This document shows positions 8,725-17,500 of a stretch of DNA of 64,000 nucleotides, one piece after another (positions within the stretch are counted from its first letter, which is position 1; each line of letters begins with the position of its first letter). A program made the position numbers and the translations under genes. The DNA comes from Desulfocapsaceae bacterium. Its GTDB lineage: Bacteria; Desulfobacterota; Desulfobulbia; Desulfobulbales; Desulfocapsaceae. Location: NCBI GenBank assembly GCA_031292275.1, contig JARLHL010000056.1, forward strand, positions 1 to 64,000, in the 5' to 3' direction. The notes under the pieces are model-generated. The model saw nothing but the letters and a program-made list of their open reading frames with translations, was not told where the DNA came from and searched no databases.

Positions 8725-9734
8725 AAGCGGAAATTAAACCACGAATTAATCTCGATGACAGAACGCCTTTGCAGGATGTCATTCCCCTTGCGACGCCGTT
8801 TGTCCTCTTTGTCGATCCTTCCAGCGCCTGCAACTTTCAGTGCACCTTCTGTCCGACCGGCGACCGCGGACTTATCGGCCGGACGGGCCGGTACCAGGGC
8901 AGCCTGGACTTTGACCTGTATCGAAAAATAATTGACGAACTCCCCCTCTTCCCGGATACGATCAAGGTGTTGCGGCTCTACAAGGATGGCGAGCCGTTTT
9001 TAAACAGAAACCTGGTGAAGATGGTTGCTTACGCCAGGCAGAGCGGCAATGTCCCCTACATCGATACGACCACCAACGGGACCTTGCTCGACCCTAAAAC
9101 GGTCGGTCCCCTGATCGAGGCCGGCCTGGATAAAATCAATATCTCCGTCGACGGCATGAACGATGCGCAATATCTCAATTTTACGAAGTATCCATTCAAT
9201 TTTCGAAAATTCGTCGACAATGTCAAATGGCTGTATGAACATAAAGGAAATCTTGAGGTCGTCATAAAAATTCCAAAGGAACTGATCACCGAGGCCCAGC
9301 AGAAGGAGTTCTACGAGACCTTTGGGGATTACTGCGATAGAATATTTATAGAAAATTTTGCCCCCTGCTGGCCTGATTTCGATGTGGAAGCAAGGACCGG
9401 CATTACAATCTCACAGGGGATTTACCAGCAGCCTCTCTCGAATACCGATGTCTGCCCCTACATATTTTACGGCATGTCGGTCAATGCAGGCGGTGAGGTC
9501 AGTGCCTGCTTTCTGGACTGGCAGCGCAAGCTCATCATTGGCGACGCCAAAAAGCAGACCCTCGCTGAAATCTGGAATTCCAGGGAGTTCAATCGTCTTC
9601 GCATTGATCATCTGGAAGGCCGGAGAAGAGAAATGACGGTCTGCTCGCACTGCGGGCAGTTGACCCATTGTCTTCCCGACAATATCGATGCCTATCGGCA
9701 GGAGCTCCTTGCCAGACTGCAGGGGCAGGGATGA
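8721..9734 (+). CDS. Radical SAM/SPASM-type enzyme
   Basis: A 337-residue radical SAM protein. The cluster-binding CxxxCxxC is CNFQCTFC (Cys37, 41, 44). This is followed by the usual LYKDGEPFLN and TTTNGTLLDP segments and by INISVDGMN, where Ser-Val-Asp is typical. A C-terminal SPASM-like half has extra Cys residues (DVCPYIFYG, VSACFLDWQ, VCSHCGQLTHC) able to hold auxiliary Fe-S clusters. Relatives act on sugars, peptides or small molecules, and I cannot assign the reaction. It overlaps its neighbours by ATGA on both sides, so it is tightly co-translated with the epimerase and the B12-type radical SAM protein. Confidence 0.88.
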   Translation: MKAEIKPRINLDDRTPLQDVIPLATPFVLFVDPSSACNFQCTFCPTGDRGLIGRTGRYQGSLDFDLYRKIIDELPLFPDTIKVLRLYKDGEPFLNRNLVKMVAYARQSGNVPYIDTTTNGTLLDPKTVGPLIEAGLDKINISVDGMNDAQYLNFTKYPFNFRKFVDNVKWLYEHKGNLEVVIKIPKELITEAQQKEFYETFGDYCDRIFIENFAPCWPDFDVEARTGITISQGIYQQPLSNTDVCPYIFYGMSVNAGGEVSACFLDWQRKLIIGDAKKQTLAEIWNSREFNRLRIDHLEGRRREMTVCSHCGQLTHCLPDNIDAYRQELLARLQGQG

Positions 9735-11392
9735 GAGAGAATATGCCGGGCTGGAGAAATGTGATGAAGAGGATTTTGTTTCTGATTCCGCCGTATTTCA
9801 ATGCCGAGGATTACCTGAGCGAGGCCAAAAAAGTTGTTTTGCCCGCCTTCACGGTTCCTTACGGAGTGCTGTCCCTGGAGGCATATTTGGTTGAAAATGT
9901 TACGGGACCAACAGAAATTGATATTTGCGACCTGAATATCAGCCTGAATACGCTTGTTTATGACCGCTCCAGTGAGAATTATCAGGAAGTTTTTGAACAG
10001 GTTGTCCTGAAATATTTGCAGAAAGCCCCGCAATTCGTCTGCATATCCGCACTGTTCAGTTCCTCTGCCCAATATATTCAAGGCCTGGTCGCTGCGTGCA
10101 AACGCTATGATCCTGCAATATTGACATTGGCAGGAGGTGGCCTGCCGTCGGCCGACTCTCTTCGGATTCTGCAGTTGTGCCCAGAATTGGATGCGATCTG
10201 CAAGGGGGAGGGGGAGCGCCCTCTGCTGGACCTCATCGAAGCTGAAAATCCCGTCGATGTGCTGGAACGGCATATTTCGTGGATAACCAGGAGAGGGGCT
10301 GCGGCAGGGAAAATTCCTCAGCATCTGTTCCTGGAGGATCTGGATACCGTCCCTTTTTTCAACTATGATAAAATTGATCTGAACTTTTATAATAATAGAA
10401 GCATCAATAAAAAGAACCGGGGCGAGGCCCGTAGGGAAATGTCAATTCACACTTCCCGAGGTTGCCCGTTCAACTGCGTCTTTTGTTCAAATCCTTCGCT
10501 GCATGGTCACCGGGTCAGGGCCATGTCGGTTTCCCGAGTGATTGCGGATGTGCAGAGGATGAAAGACAGATTCGGCATGACGGATCTGCTCATTGAAGAT
10601 GACCACTTTTTCCATAATATGGACAGGGCGAAGACCATCTTGAAAGAACTGTCCCGCCTTGATATTCGTATCGAATTTCCCAATGGTGTTGCAGTTTATG
10701 CAATCAATGATGAAATTGCAGGCCTCCTTTCTTCAGCCGGGGTGTCGGTGGTCGCCCTTGCCGTAGAGTCGGGCTCGGAGTACGTTTTAAACACCATTAT
10801 CAAAAAACCTTTGATAACAAGGCGGATCAGACCCGCGATCGATTCTCTGCGCAGACACAATGTGGGCGTCCATGTATTCATTGTTGTCGGACTGCCCGGA
10901 GAGAAAGACGTACACAGACAGGAAACTGTCGATATGCTGCTGGAAAATGATTTCGACTGGGTCCATATGTACCTGGCCGTTCCCATTGTCGGCAGTAGGC
11001 TTTACGATATATGCATTGAGAACGGATACATTGACAGTTCTGAGGCAAAGAATTATGTCGTTTCCAAGTCCGTTATCAGGACACCGGACATCGATCCGGT
11101 TATACTGGAGCAATTTGCCTACGAGACCCAGCTGCGTGTGAACTTTGTCCACAACAGCAATATGCGACACGGCCGATACGACACCGCCCAACAATACCTG
11201 CAGAATGTTTGTGAAAAATATCCGGGGCATGCCTTCGGCCATCATTACTTATCGGTGTGCCTTGCCCGGAAAGGCGATCAGGTGCTTGCCGAGCATCACA
11301 GTCGGCAGGCCGGGGAAATTTTTGCTGCCGATCCCTTTTGGCGTGATTTAAGAGACAAGTTCATTACCCCGCAGCAGTCTGCGATCAGCTGA
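9731..11392 (+). CDS. B12-binding-domain radical SAM protein with a TPR-like tail
   Basis: A protein of up to 553 residues in the cobalamin-dependent radical SAM class. The N-terminal part (about residues 1-190) has the B12-domain pattern KRILFLIPPYF, VPYGVLSLEAYL and TLAGGGLPSAD. The radical SAM core follows with CPFNCVFC at about residue 245. The last 70 residues (NMRHGRYDTAQQYLQNV, FGHHYLSVCLARKGD) form a TPR-like pair. Class members often methylate unreactive carbons, and the true reaction here is unknown. I chose ATG 9731 for its ATGA overlap with the previous stop. ATG 9764 (MKRILF) has a better ribosome site (GGAGA) and is a real alternative. Confidence 0.85.
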   Translation: MRENMPGWRNVMKRILFLIPPYFNAEDYLSEAKKVVLPAFTVPYGVLSLEAYLVENVTGPTEIDICDLNISLNTLVYDRSSENYQEVFEQVVLKYLQKAPQFVCISALFSSSAQYIQGLVAACKRYDPAILTLAGGGLPSADSLRILQLCPELDAICKGEGERPLLDLIEAENPVDVLERHISWITRRGAAAGKIPQHLFLEDLDTVPFFNYDKIDLNFYNNRSINKKNRGEARREMSIHTSRGCPFNCVFCSNPSLHGHRVRAMSVSRVIADVQRMKDRFGMTDLLIEDDHFFHNMDRAKTILKELSRLDIRIEFPNGVAVYAINDEIAGLLSSAGVSVVALAVESGSEYVLNTIIKKPLITRRIRPAIDSLRRHNVGVHVFIVVGLPGEKDVHRQETVDMLLENDFDWVHMYLAVPIVGSRLYDICIENGYIDSSEAKNYVVSKSVIRTPDIDPVILEQFAYETQLRVNFVHNSNMRHGRYDTAQQYLQNVCEKYPGHAFGHHYLSVCLARKGDQVLAEHHSRQAGEIFAADPFWRDLRDKFITPQQSAIS

Positions 11393-11503
11393 AGAACTCC
11401 CCGGGGGGGCTGCTGCCTTTGAAAGGCGGCTCTTGCCGTTGGGGCACGAAAAGAGGCGGTAAGTTGAAGGTACACAATATTCGAGGAAGGTCTTGGTGAG
11501 ACT

Positions 11504-12778
11504 GTGCCGAAAAAACATGTGCTGCACATAATGCCCCATATGGGAGGGGGCGTGGGAAAGGCCATGAGCTCTCTTGTTGCAGGGACGGGGAGGGAAGTCC
11601 GGCATTCCTTCATTCTCCTGGAGCGCCCCCGGAACAGACAGTTCCTGGACGGGATTGCGGCGTCCGGATCCGAAATCCTGATCCAACCATCGAGGAAAAT
11701 TGTGGACGCATGTTTCGACCATGCCGATATCGTCCAAGTGGAATGGTGGAACCATCCAGCATTGTTCAACTTTCTGTGCAATGACGACCTCCCTCCATTC
11801 CGCCTGCTGGCCTGGTGTCATGTCTCGGGTTTGCAGGCGCCGGTAATTCCGGCCGGATTGGTCGGCTTGGCAGAGCGGTTTATCTTTACCTCCGGATGCT
11901 CGCTGGAGGCTGAAAATATCCTTGGGCTGGCAGAATTCGACCGATGCCGGCTGGGGGTTGTTTCCAGCGGGGTCGGGTTTCCGGGGGGGATGCCTGCAAG
12001 GCGGAAGGGGCATTCGCCCCTGTGTTTCGGGTATATGGGGAGTCTGAATTTCAGCAAGCTGCATCCGCGCTTTGTCGAATACCTCTCCGGCGTGACTCTT
12101 GCCGATTTTCAGGTCCAGATATGGGGAGACGATCAATATAGTGAGGCGCTTCTGTGTCAATGCGGAGAAGTGGGCAGGAGTGAGGTGGTTGCCTTTAGAG
12201 GATATGCGTCTGACCCGGAAAACACATTGAAAGACATGGATATTTTTGTCTATCTTCTCAATCCCGCCCATTATGGGACGGCAGAGAATGTTCTCCTTGA
12301 GGCGATGTCTCTGGGCGTTGTCCCCATCGTTATGGACAATCCGGCTGAAATGATCCTCGTCCAGGACCGGAAGACAGGGCTCATTGTCAGCGATGGGGCC
12401 GAATTTTCCGCTGCCGTCGCATGGCTTGAGAAAAATCCCCGGGAGTTGCGGAAGATGTCTGAAAATGCCTCTGCCTTCGTGGCTCGGGAATATACCTCCA
12501 AGGCGATGGGGGAAAAAATGGACCAATATTATTCCCAAGTGCTGCTGTCGGAGAAACAGCAGAAGGATTTTGGCGCCGCTCTCGGCCACGGCCCTTATGA
12601 ATGGTTTCTGGCCTGCCAGGATCAAAAGAATATCGAAGCGATCCGCCAAGGTCGGGTTGACCTGCATCTTATCACCGAGGAGACCAAGGGAAGTCTCAGG
12701 CATTTTGCCGATGCTTTTCCGGAAGATTGCACTCTGAAAGCAGAACTGGCCCGGCTGGTGTCCCTCAATGCGTATTGA
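11504..12778 (+). CDS. Glycosyltransferase family 4-type
   Basis: A 424-residue GT-B glycosyltransferase. The N-terminal domain starts KKHVLHIMPHMGGGVGKAM, with a glycine-rich acceptor loop. The C-terminal domain has the GT4 features: YMGSLNFSKLHPRF, IWGDDQYSE, VAFRGYASD, and the ExxxxxxxE nucleotide-sugar motif in GTAENVLLEAMSLG. It likely transfers a sugar from a nucleotide donor onto a glycan, lipid or protein in the cytoplasm. The start is GTG 11504, with GGTGAG just before it. It comes 111 bases after the radical SAM gene and overlaps the next gene by 11 bases. Confidence 0.88.
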   Translation: MPKKHVLHIMPHMGGGVGKAMSSLVAGTGREVRHSFILLERPRNRQFLDGIAASGSEILIQPSRKIVDACFDHADIVQVEWWNHPALFNFLCNDDLPPFRLLAWCHVSGLQAPVIPAGLVGLAERFIFTSGCSLEAENILGLAEFDRCRLGVVSSGVGFPGGMPARRKGHSPLCFGYMGSLNFSKLHPRFVEYLSGVTLADFQVQIWGDDQYSEALLCQCGEVGRSEVVAFRGYASDPENTLKDMDIFVYLLNPAHYGTAENVLLEAMSLGVVPIVMDNPAEMILVQDRKTGLIVSDGAEFSAAVAWLEKNPRELRKMSENASAFVAREYTSKAMGEKMDQYYSQVLLSEKQQKDFGAALGHGPYEWFLACQDQKNIEAIRQGRVDLHLITEETKGSLRHFADAFPEDCTLKAELARLVSLNAY

Positions 12779-13928
12779 GAAGCAGATCGATAGAGAGACT
12801 GCGCTCGGCCTGCTCGACGAGATTCTGCGTCGCCCCAGGGCGGCCCGATTCACCGGGGCGGACAGGCCGCTGGCATTGTACGGCGCCGGCGACCTCGGCA
12901 AGATGGCCAGGACGTATTGCGACAGGATCGGCAGAGATGTCGATTACCTTGTCGATGCCAATGCCCATCGTCTTCGAGGCAGCAGTGTCTGGGCAAAAGA
13001 CAGGCTTTTTCTGCCGGAGGAGGTCCCGCAGGATCGGAAGGAAAATGATCTTCTCGCCGTCTGTATTGCAACACTTCCGTATACGCCGCTGGCTGAAAGC
13101 CTTCGGAAACAGGGATGGCGGCATCTGGTGCCGTTCTATGATCTGGCCGAGGTCTATCGGGACCTGCACCCTCTCAGCAATGGCTGGATGCCGGGGGCGC
13201 TCACTGATGCAGATATCAGGGAGCTTCAAGATGTGCTGTGTTCGTGGTCCGATGATATATCCAGGGCCCATCACCTGCAGTTTATCGCCTGGAGGCTGCT
13301 GCGGCAGGATTGGTTCTTTACAGCCGCGCCGGTCACGCCGGACGACAGGTTCTTTATCCCGGAGGTGATGCAGGCGCTGCCCGCCGCCGTCTCGTTTGCG
13401 GATGTCGGGGCCCATCACGGCAAGGTCTCCCTGCGCCTATTCGATCTGATCGCCGGCCGTTTGCAGAAGGCCTGGCTGGTTGAAGCCGATCCGGCCAGTC
13501 TGCTCCGGTTGCAGACTGCTGTTGACACCGCAGCGCCGGAGTTTGGCGGGCGGGTCGAGATTATACCGGAATGTGTCGGGAGCAGGCCCATGACCTGTCT
13601 TTTTTTTGAAGGCCTGGGCTATGCGTCGCAGGTCTCTGCACTTGGAAACCGGCAGATAGAGCTTACGACGATTGATGCGCTTGGAATATCTCCGAATTTT
13701 ATGAAACTGCATCTGGAGGGAGGGGAGTTGGCGGCCTTGGAGGGAGCGCGAAAGACCATCAGCGCCAACAGACCGGTCATTGCCGCCACCTCCTATCATA
13801 CCGCCGATGGCCTCTGGCGATTGCCCCGCTGGCTGCTTGAGGAGATGCCTGATTACCGGGTCATGATGAGGCTGCACAGCTGGTGTGGAACCGGTGCGGT
13901 GATCTATGCCCTGCCAAATGCGATCTAG
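12768..13928 (+). CDS. FkbM-type methyltransferase with an N-terminal nucleotide-binding domain
   Basis: A 386-residue two-domain protein. The N-terminal 130 residues are Rossmann-like (LALYGAGDLGKMARTY, then VDYLVDANAH). The C-terminal half is an FkbM-family SAM-dependent methyltransferase: VSFADVGAHHGKVSLRLF is motif I, KAWLVEADPASLLRL is motif II, ELTTIDAL and FMKLHLEGGELAALEGA complete the fold. Family members O-methylate sugars or hydroxyls of polyketides and glycans. The overlap with the glycosyltransferase gene suggests it modifies the same product. The N-terminal domain resembles NAD-binding sugar-modifying domains, and its function is unknown. Confidence 0.85.
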   Translation: MRIEKQIDRETALGLLDEILRRPRAARFTGADRPLALYGAGDLGKMARTYCDRIGRDVDYLVDANAHRLRGSSVWAKDRLFLPEEVPQDRKENDLLAVCIATLPYTPLAESLRKQGWRHLVPFYDLAEVYRDLHPLSNGWMPGALTDADIRELQDVLCSWSDDISRAHHLQFIAWRLLRQDWFFTAAPVTPDDRFFIPEVMQALPAAVSFADVGAHHGKVSLRLFDLIAGRLQKAWLVEADPASLLRLQTAVDTAAPEFGGRVEIIPECVGSRPMTCLFFEGLGYASQVSALGNRQIELTTIDALGISPNFMKLHLEGGELAALEGARKTISANRPVIAATSYHTADGLWRLPRWLLEEMPDYRVMMRLHSWCGTGAVIYALPNAI

Positions 13929-13957
13929 GAAGAACCACAGAATAATAAGGCGCCCCT

Positions 13958-14701
13958 ATGCGATACTTTGTTGGAAACAGCAATACGGTTTTTGATCTTG
14001 GGATGAATAATGGCGATGATACCGAATATTATATAAAAAAAGGTTATCGCGTTGTTGCCGTCGAGGCGAATTCAATCCTCTGCGGCCGGGCGGAGCAGCG
14101 TTTTGCCAGGGAGGTGGCGCAGGGATCGCTTGTGATCGTCAATGCGGCCATCTGGGATGCCTATACCAAGAAAACATTCTTTGTGAACCTTGAAAATGAT
14201 CACTGGAGCAGTCTGGAAAAAGGCTGGGCCGGTAGAGACGACAGCAGGTTCACCGAGATGGAAGTGGAGTGTGTGACCCTGGGGCATCTCTTTGCTCTCT
14301 ACGGGGTGCCCCGCTATCTGAAAATTGACGTCGAAGGGGTCGATGATCTGGTCCTCAAGCAGCTGATGGATCTCAGGTATGTCCCGCTCTATGTCAGCGT
14401 TGAGGATTGCCGGTTCGGGTACGAATACATGTCTACCCTGCGTGCGGTGGGGTATGACGGCTTTAAACTGCTGGATCAGTCGACGGTGGGCAGCCTGACC
14501 GACGGATCGGTGTCGCATTCCTTTAAATCCGGTTCTTCCGGGCCCTTCGGGGAGGGGGTCCCAGGGGAATGGCTCAGCCATGACCGCATTGTGCAGCAAT
14601 ACTCGACAACGGTGCGGGACCTACAGGGGACGCGCCTGGCTCTCAGGACCCACTGGTGGGATATCCATGCCAGATGTCATGATCCCAAGGCTATCGTATA
14701 A
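13958..14701 (+). CDS. FkbM family methyltransferase
   Basis: A 247-residue single-domain protein with SAM-binding motif TVFDLGMNNGDDTEYYI, motif II YRVVAVEANSILC, and the FkbM signatures CVTLGHLFALYGVPRYLKIDVEG and LYVSVED. It probably O-methylates a sugar or related hydroxyl. AAGG lies 9 bases upstream of ATG 13958. It is a second, unrelated-length FkbM gene in the same operon, which suggests at least two methylation steps. Confidence 0.88.
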   Translation: MRYFVGNSNTVFDLGMNNGDDTEYYIKKGYRVVAVEANSILCGRAEQRFAREVAQGSLVIVNAAIWDAYTKKTFFVNLENDHWSSLEKGWAGRDDSRFTEMEVECVTLGHLFALYGVPRYLKIDVEGVDDLVLKQLMDLRYVPLYVSVEDCRFGYEYMSTLRAVGYDGFKLLDQSTVGSLTDGSVSHSFKSGSSGPFGEGVPGEWLSHDRIVQQYSTTVRDLQGTRLALRTHWWDIHARCHDPKAIV

Positions 14702-14724
14702 CCTCTCTTATGAAGGATAAGACA

Positions 14725-15540
14725 ATGAATGAAAACGAAAAGTTTTCTGAGCTCGTTGCCGGCAACATTGCCGAAATTGGTAGGGATAAAGGATTTCTCG
14801 GTTTTTCCAATGTCTGGATCCGTGAATGTATTCAAAAAAATTATGCGCAGAATTTCTCCTGGCTGGGCCGGCCTGTCATCCAGATTCCGCAGGATATTTA
14901 TGCCATTCAGGAACTCATCTGGAAGTGCCGTCCCGATCTGGTGATTGAGACCGGGATCGCCCATGGCGGCTCGCTGATCCTGAGCGCTTCGATGCTTGCC
15001 CTCCTTGATTATTGCGATGCAATAAAGGACGGAACGGTACTTGATCCGAGGGCGAGTCGTCGTAAGGTCGTAGGCATTGACATCGATATCAGGAGTCACA
15101 ACCGGTCAGCGATTGAGGCCCATCCCCTGGTCCACAAGATCGAGATGATCCAGGGCTCTTCAGTGGCGGCGGATGTGGTCGCCCAAGTCAAAGAGATTGC
15201 CTCCGGGTATCAGCGGATCATGATATTCCTCGATTCCAATCACACCCATGAACATGTCCTGGCGGAGTTGGAGGCATATGCCCCCCTGACCTCGCCGGGC
15301 TCTTACTGTGTGGTTTGGGACACCGGGGTTGAGGATCTGCCGTCATCGTATTGCACCGATCGGCCCTGGGGCAAGGGAAACAACCCGAAAACGGCCCTCT
15401 GGGAATACCTCAAAAGGCTGACAGAAGACGGCCGCCTGGCCGCCGACGGGAAGCGGCTGCAGTTTGAAGTTGATACAATGATCGAACACAAGATTGTCCT
15501 GACTGCCTCACCCGAGGGGTTTTTGAGACGCCTGGGATGA
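14725..15540 (+). CDS. Cephalosporin hydroxylase (CmcI)-family protein
   Basis: A 271-residue CmcI-type protein. It has VIQIPQDIYAIQELIWKCR, the SAM-fold motif VIETGIAHGGSLILSASM, VVGIDIDIR, and IMIFLDSNHTHEHVLAELE. Despite the family name, CmcI-like proteins have a SAM methyltransferase fold, and many in sugar clusters are annotated as methyltransferases or hydroxylases without proof. I chose ATG 14725 because AAGGA sits 7 bases upstream. ATG 14710 has no ribosome site. It is the last gene of the plus-strand operon and is convergent with the methyltransferase ending at 15717. Confidence 0.85.
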   Translation: MNENEKFSELVAGNIAEIGRDKGFLGFSNVWIRECIQKNYAQNFSWLGRPVIQIPQDIYAIQELIWKCRPDLVIETGIAHGGSLILSASMLALLDYCDAIKDGTVLDPRASRRKVVGIDIDIRSHNRSAIEAHPLVHKIEMIQGSSVAADVVAQVKEIASGYQRIMIFLDSNHTHEHVLAELEAYAPLTSPGSYCVVWDTGVEDLPSSYCTDRPWGKGNNPKTALWEYLKRLTEDGRLAADGKRLQFEVDTMIEHKIVLTASPEGFLRRLG

Positions 15541-15716
15541 GCGAGGGGAGAACAAAACCGGTCGTGTCAGAGATGATGAATTGCTGATTGACGGGTTGAA
15601 TTTCCCGTGGAAGAATCCCGGGTCATGGAGGCGATGGATGAAAGGGGGGGCCGGATGGTGAATCAGGTGCTGGGAAAATTGCATATCCCCTCGTGATCTT
15701 CACAACCGCCCTCTGC

Positions 15717-16943
15717 TTAAAACAATCGCAATTCAGGTATGGCGGTGACAAACTGTCCGCCCCATCCCCGGATGTATTCCAGCTGTCTCATGATCTCTTC
15801 CCGTAAATTCCATGGCAGGATCAGGACCCGGTCCGGCCGTTGTCGCTGCAGGTGCGCTTCGTCGACGATGGGGATGCGGCTGCCGGGCATGAATTTCCCC
15901 TGCTTGGCGGGATTGCGGTCCGCCACGTAGGCCAGCAGGTCCGGTCTGACGCCTGCAAAATTGAGCAGGGTGTTGCCTTTGGCCGCGGCCCCGTAGGCCG
16001 CAACGGTCAATCCGGCGCCTTTTGCCTTGAGCAGGAAGAGGAGCAGATCGTTTTTGATCCTCTCGGCCCTGTCCTGCAGGCCGGCATAAAAGGCTGTCCC
16101 TGCCATCCCCGCCCGCCTTTCCTCGGCGAAAACTTCCTCAAGCCGGCCCGTGTGCGGCCTTTTGCCGGAATCGGCCCGCTGGGCGTACACCCGCAGGCTG
16201 CCTCCGTGGGTGGGGAACCTTTCCACATCGAAGATATCCAGGCCCTGGCTGGCAAACAGGCTTGCAACGGCCATGAGGGAGAGGTAGGAGTAGTGTTCGT
16301 GGTAGACGGTATCGAATTGATTTTCCTGAACCAGACGGAGGAGATGGGGGAACTCAAAGGTGGCGACTCCCCCAGGCTTGAGCAGCAGGGCGAACCCTGC
16401 CGCAAAATCGTTGATATCCGGGACATGGGCCAGGACATTATTGGCGACCGTCAGGTCGGCTGCCTGCCCCGCCTGCACTAGGTTCAGCGCCAGTTGGCGG
16501 CCGAAAAACTCTTCGATGATGGTCAGTCCCTTTTTTCTGGCGGCTTGGGCCGTGCCGGAGGTGGGCTCGATGCCCAGGCAGGGGATTTTCGCCGCCTGCA
16601 CATACTGCAGGAGATATCCGTCGTTGGCCGCGACCTCCACCACCATGCTCCGCGGCCCCAGGGAGAAGCGGCGGATCATGTCGCGGACATAGGTTTCAGC
16701 ATGGGTCAGCCAGGTGCCGGAAAAGGAGCTGAAGTAGGCATAATCAGGAGCAAATAAAGTCTCTGCCTTGGAAAAATCTTCAGTCTGCACCAGCAGGCAT
16801 TGCTCGCAGACCAGCACTCGCAGGGGAAACCACTGTTCCGGAGCCTGCAGTGTCTCCCAGGTGAGATAGGCATTTGACGGCGGGGCGGACCCCAGGTCCA
16901 GGAAAGGCAGACGCAGGGGGGTCCCGCAATGACGGCAGTTCAT
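15717..16943 (-). CDS. NDP-sugar C-methyltransferase (TylC3/NovU/EvaC type)
   Basis: A 408-residue three-part methyltransferase. An N-terminal zinc-finger-like domain has CRHCG and CEQC. The central SAM domain reads VVEVAANDGYLLQYV, then LGIEPTSG. The C-terminal domain has TVAAYGAAAKGNTLLNF. The signature VYHEHYSYLSL (Tyr-His-Glu-His) is the active site of C-methyltransferases acting on 4-keto-6-deoxy NDP-sugars, making branched-chain sugars. This fits the two upstream genes that make a CDP-4-keto-6-deoxyhexose. Its start overlaps the epimerase stop by 4 bases (ATGA). It is the last gene of the minus-strand operon. Confidence 0.9.
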   Translation of the reverse strand: MNCRHCGTPLRLPFLDLGSAPPSNAYLTWETLQAPEQWFPLRVLVCEQCLLVQTEDFSKAETLFAPDYAYFSSFSGTWLTHAETYVRDMIRRFSLGPRSMVVEVAANDGYLLQYVQAAKIPCLGIEPTSGTAQAARKKGLTIIEEFFGRQLALNLVQAGQAADLTVANNVLAHVPDINDFAAGFALLLKPGGVATFEFPHLLRLVQENQFDTVYHEHYSYLSLMAVASLFASQGLDIFDVERFPTHGGSLRVYAQRADSGKRPHTGRLEEVFAEERRAGMAGTAFYAGLQDRAERIKNDLLLFLLKAKGAGLTVAAYGAAAKGNTLLNFAGVRPDLLAYVADRNPAKQGKFMPGSRIPIVDEAHLQRQRPDRVLILPWNLREEIMRQLEYIRGWGGQFVTAIPELRLF

Positions 16944-17500
16944 GGCCTGACTCCTGTAAATGTCCTGTCAATACAGGGATGGGCGAGATCCCTTGCCGAT
17001 ATTTCGGCGAGGGGCAAGGGCCAGTCGATGGCAAGCTTCGGGTCCTGCGGATTCAGTCCTCCTTCCGACCCGGCCGCATAGGCAGCCGAATGGCAGTAGA
17101 GCAGCACCGCATTATCCGACAGGGCCTGGAAGCCGTGGGCGAAACCAGCAGGGATCAGCAGGGCCAGGCAGTTTTCTGCCGACAGCCTGAGCCCGTGCCA
17201 GCGCAGGAAGGTGGGCGATCCGGTCCTGATATCAACGGCCACATCCCAGACCTCGCCCTCCAGGCAGCAGACCAGCTTGGTTTCGGAGTGGGGCGGGTGC
17301 TGGAAGTGCATGCCCCGGATCGTGCCCTGCCGGACGGTGCGGCTCTGATTGATCTGGGCCACCGGCCCTTTCCAGCCGTGGGCCGAGAGCTCATCGACGC
17401 AGAAGAGCCGGGAAAAAACCCCCCTGCTGTCCGCCAGCCGCTGCCGTTCTATGATATTGAGGCCCGCCAGGGGCGTGGCTGTGACGGTGAACCGACTCAT
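16940..17500 (-). CDS. RfbC/RmlC-like NDP-4-keto-6-deoxysugar 3,5-epimerase
   Basis: A 186-residue cupin-fold epimerase. The core reads IIERQRLADSRGVFSRLF, then QINQSRTVRQGTIRGMHFQ, KLVCCLEGEVWDVAVDIR and LLIPAGFAHGFQ, matching RmlC. The expected catalytic His lies in RGMHFQ. It probably epimerises the CDP-4-keto-6-deoxyglucose derivative at C3 and/or C5. The dTDP name of the family need not apply, since the neighbours make CDP-sugars. Start ATG 17500 overlaps the dehydratase stop (ATGA). The longer frame upstream is not epimerase-like. Confidence 0.88.
   Translation of the reverse strand: MSRFTVTATPLAGLNIIERQRLADSRGVFSRLFCVDELSAHGWKGPVAQINQSRTVRQGTIRGMHFQHPPHSETKLVCCLEGEVWDVAVDIRTGSPTFLRWHGLRLSAENCLALLIPAGFAHGFQALSDNAVLLYCHSAAYAAGSEGGLNPQDPKLAIDWPLPLAEISARDLAHPCIDRTFTGVRP

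Noticed and set aside
11348-12901. 517-codon minus-strand open frame opposite the GT4 gene
   Set aside because: Pro/Arg/Gly/Ser-rich, no family motif; antisense shadow of a strong coding gene.
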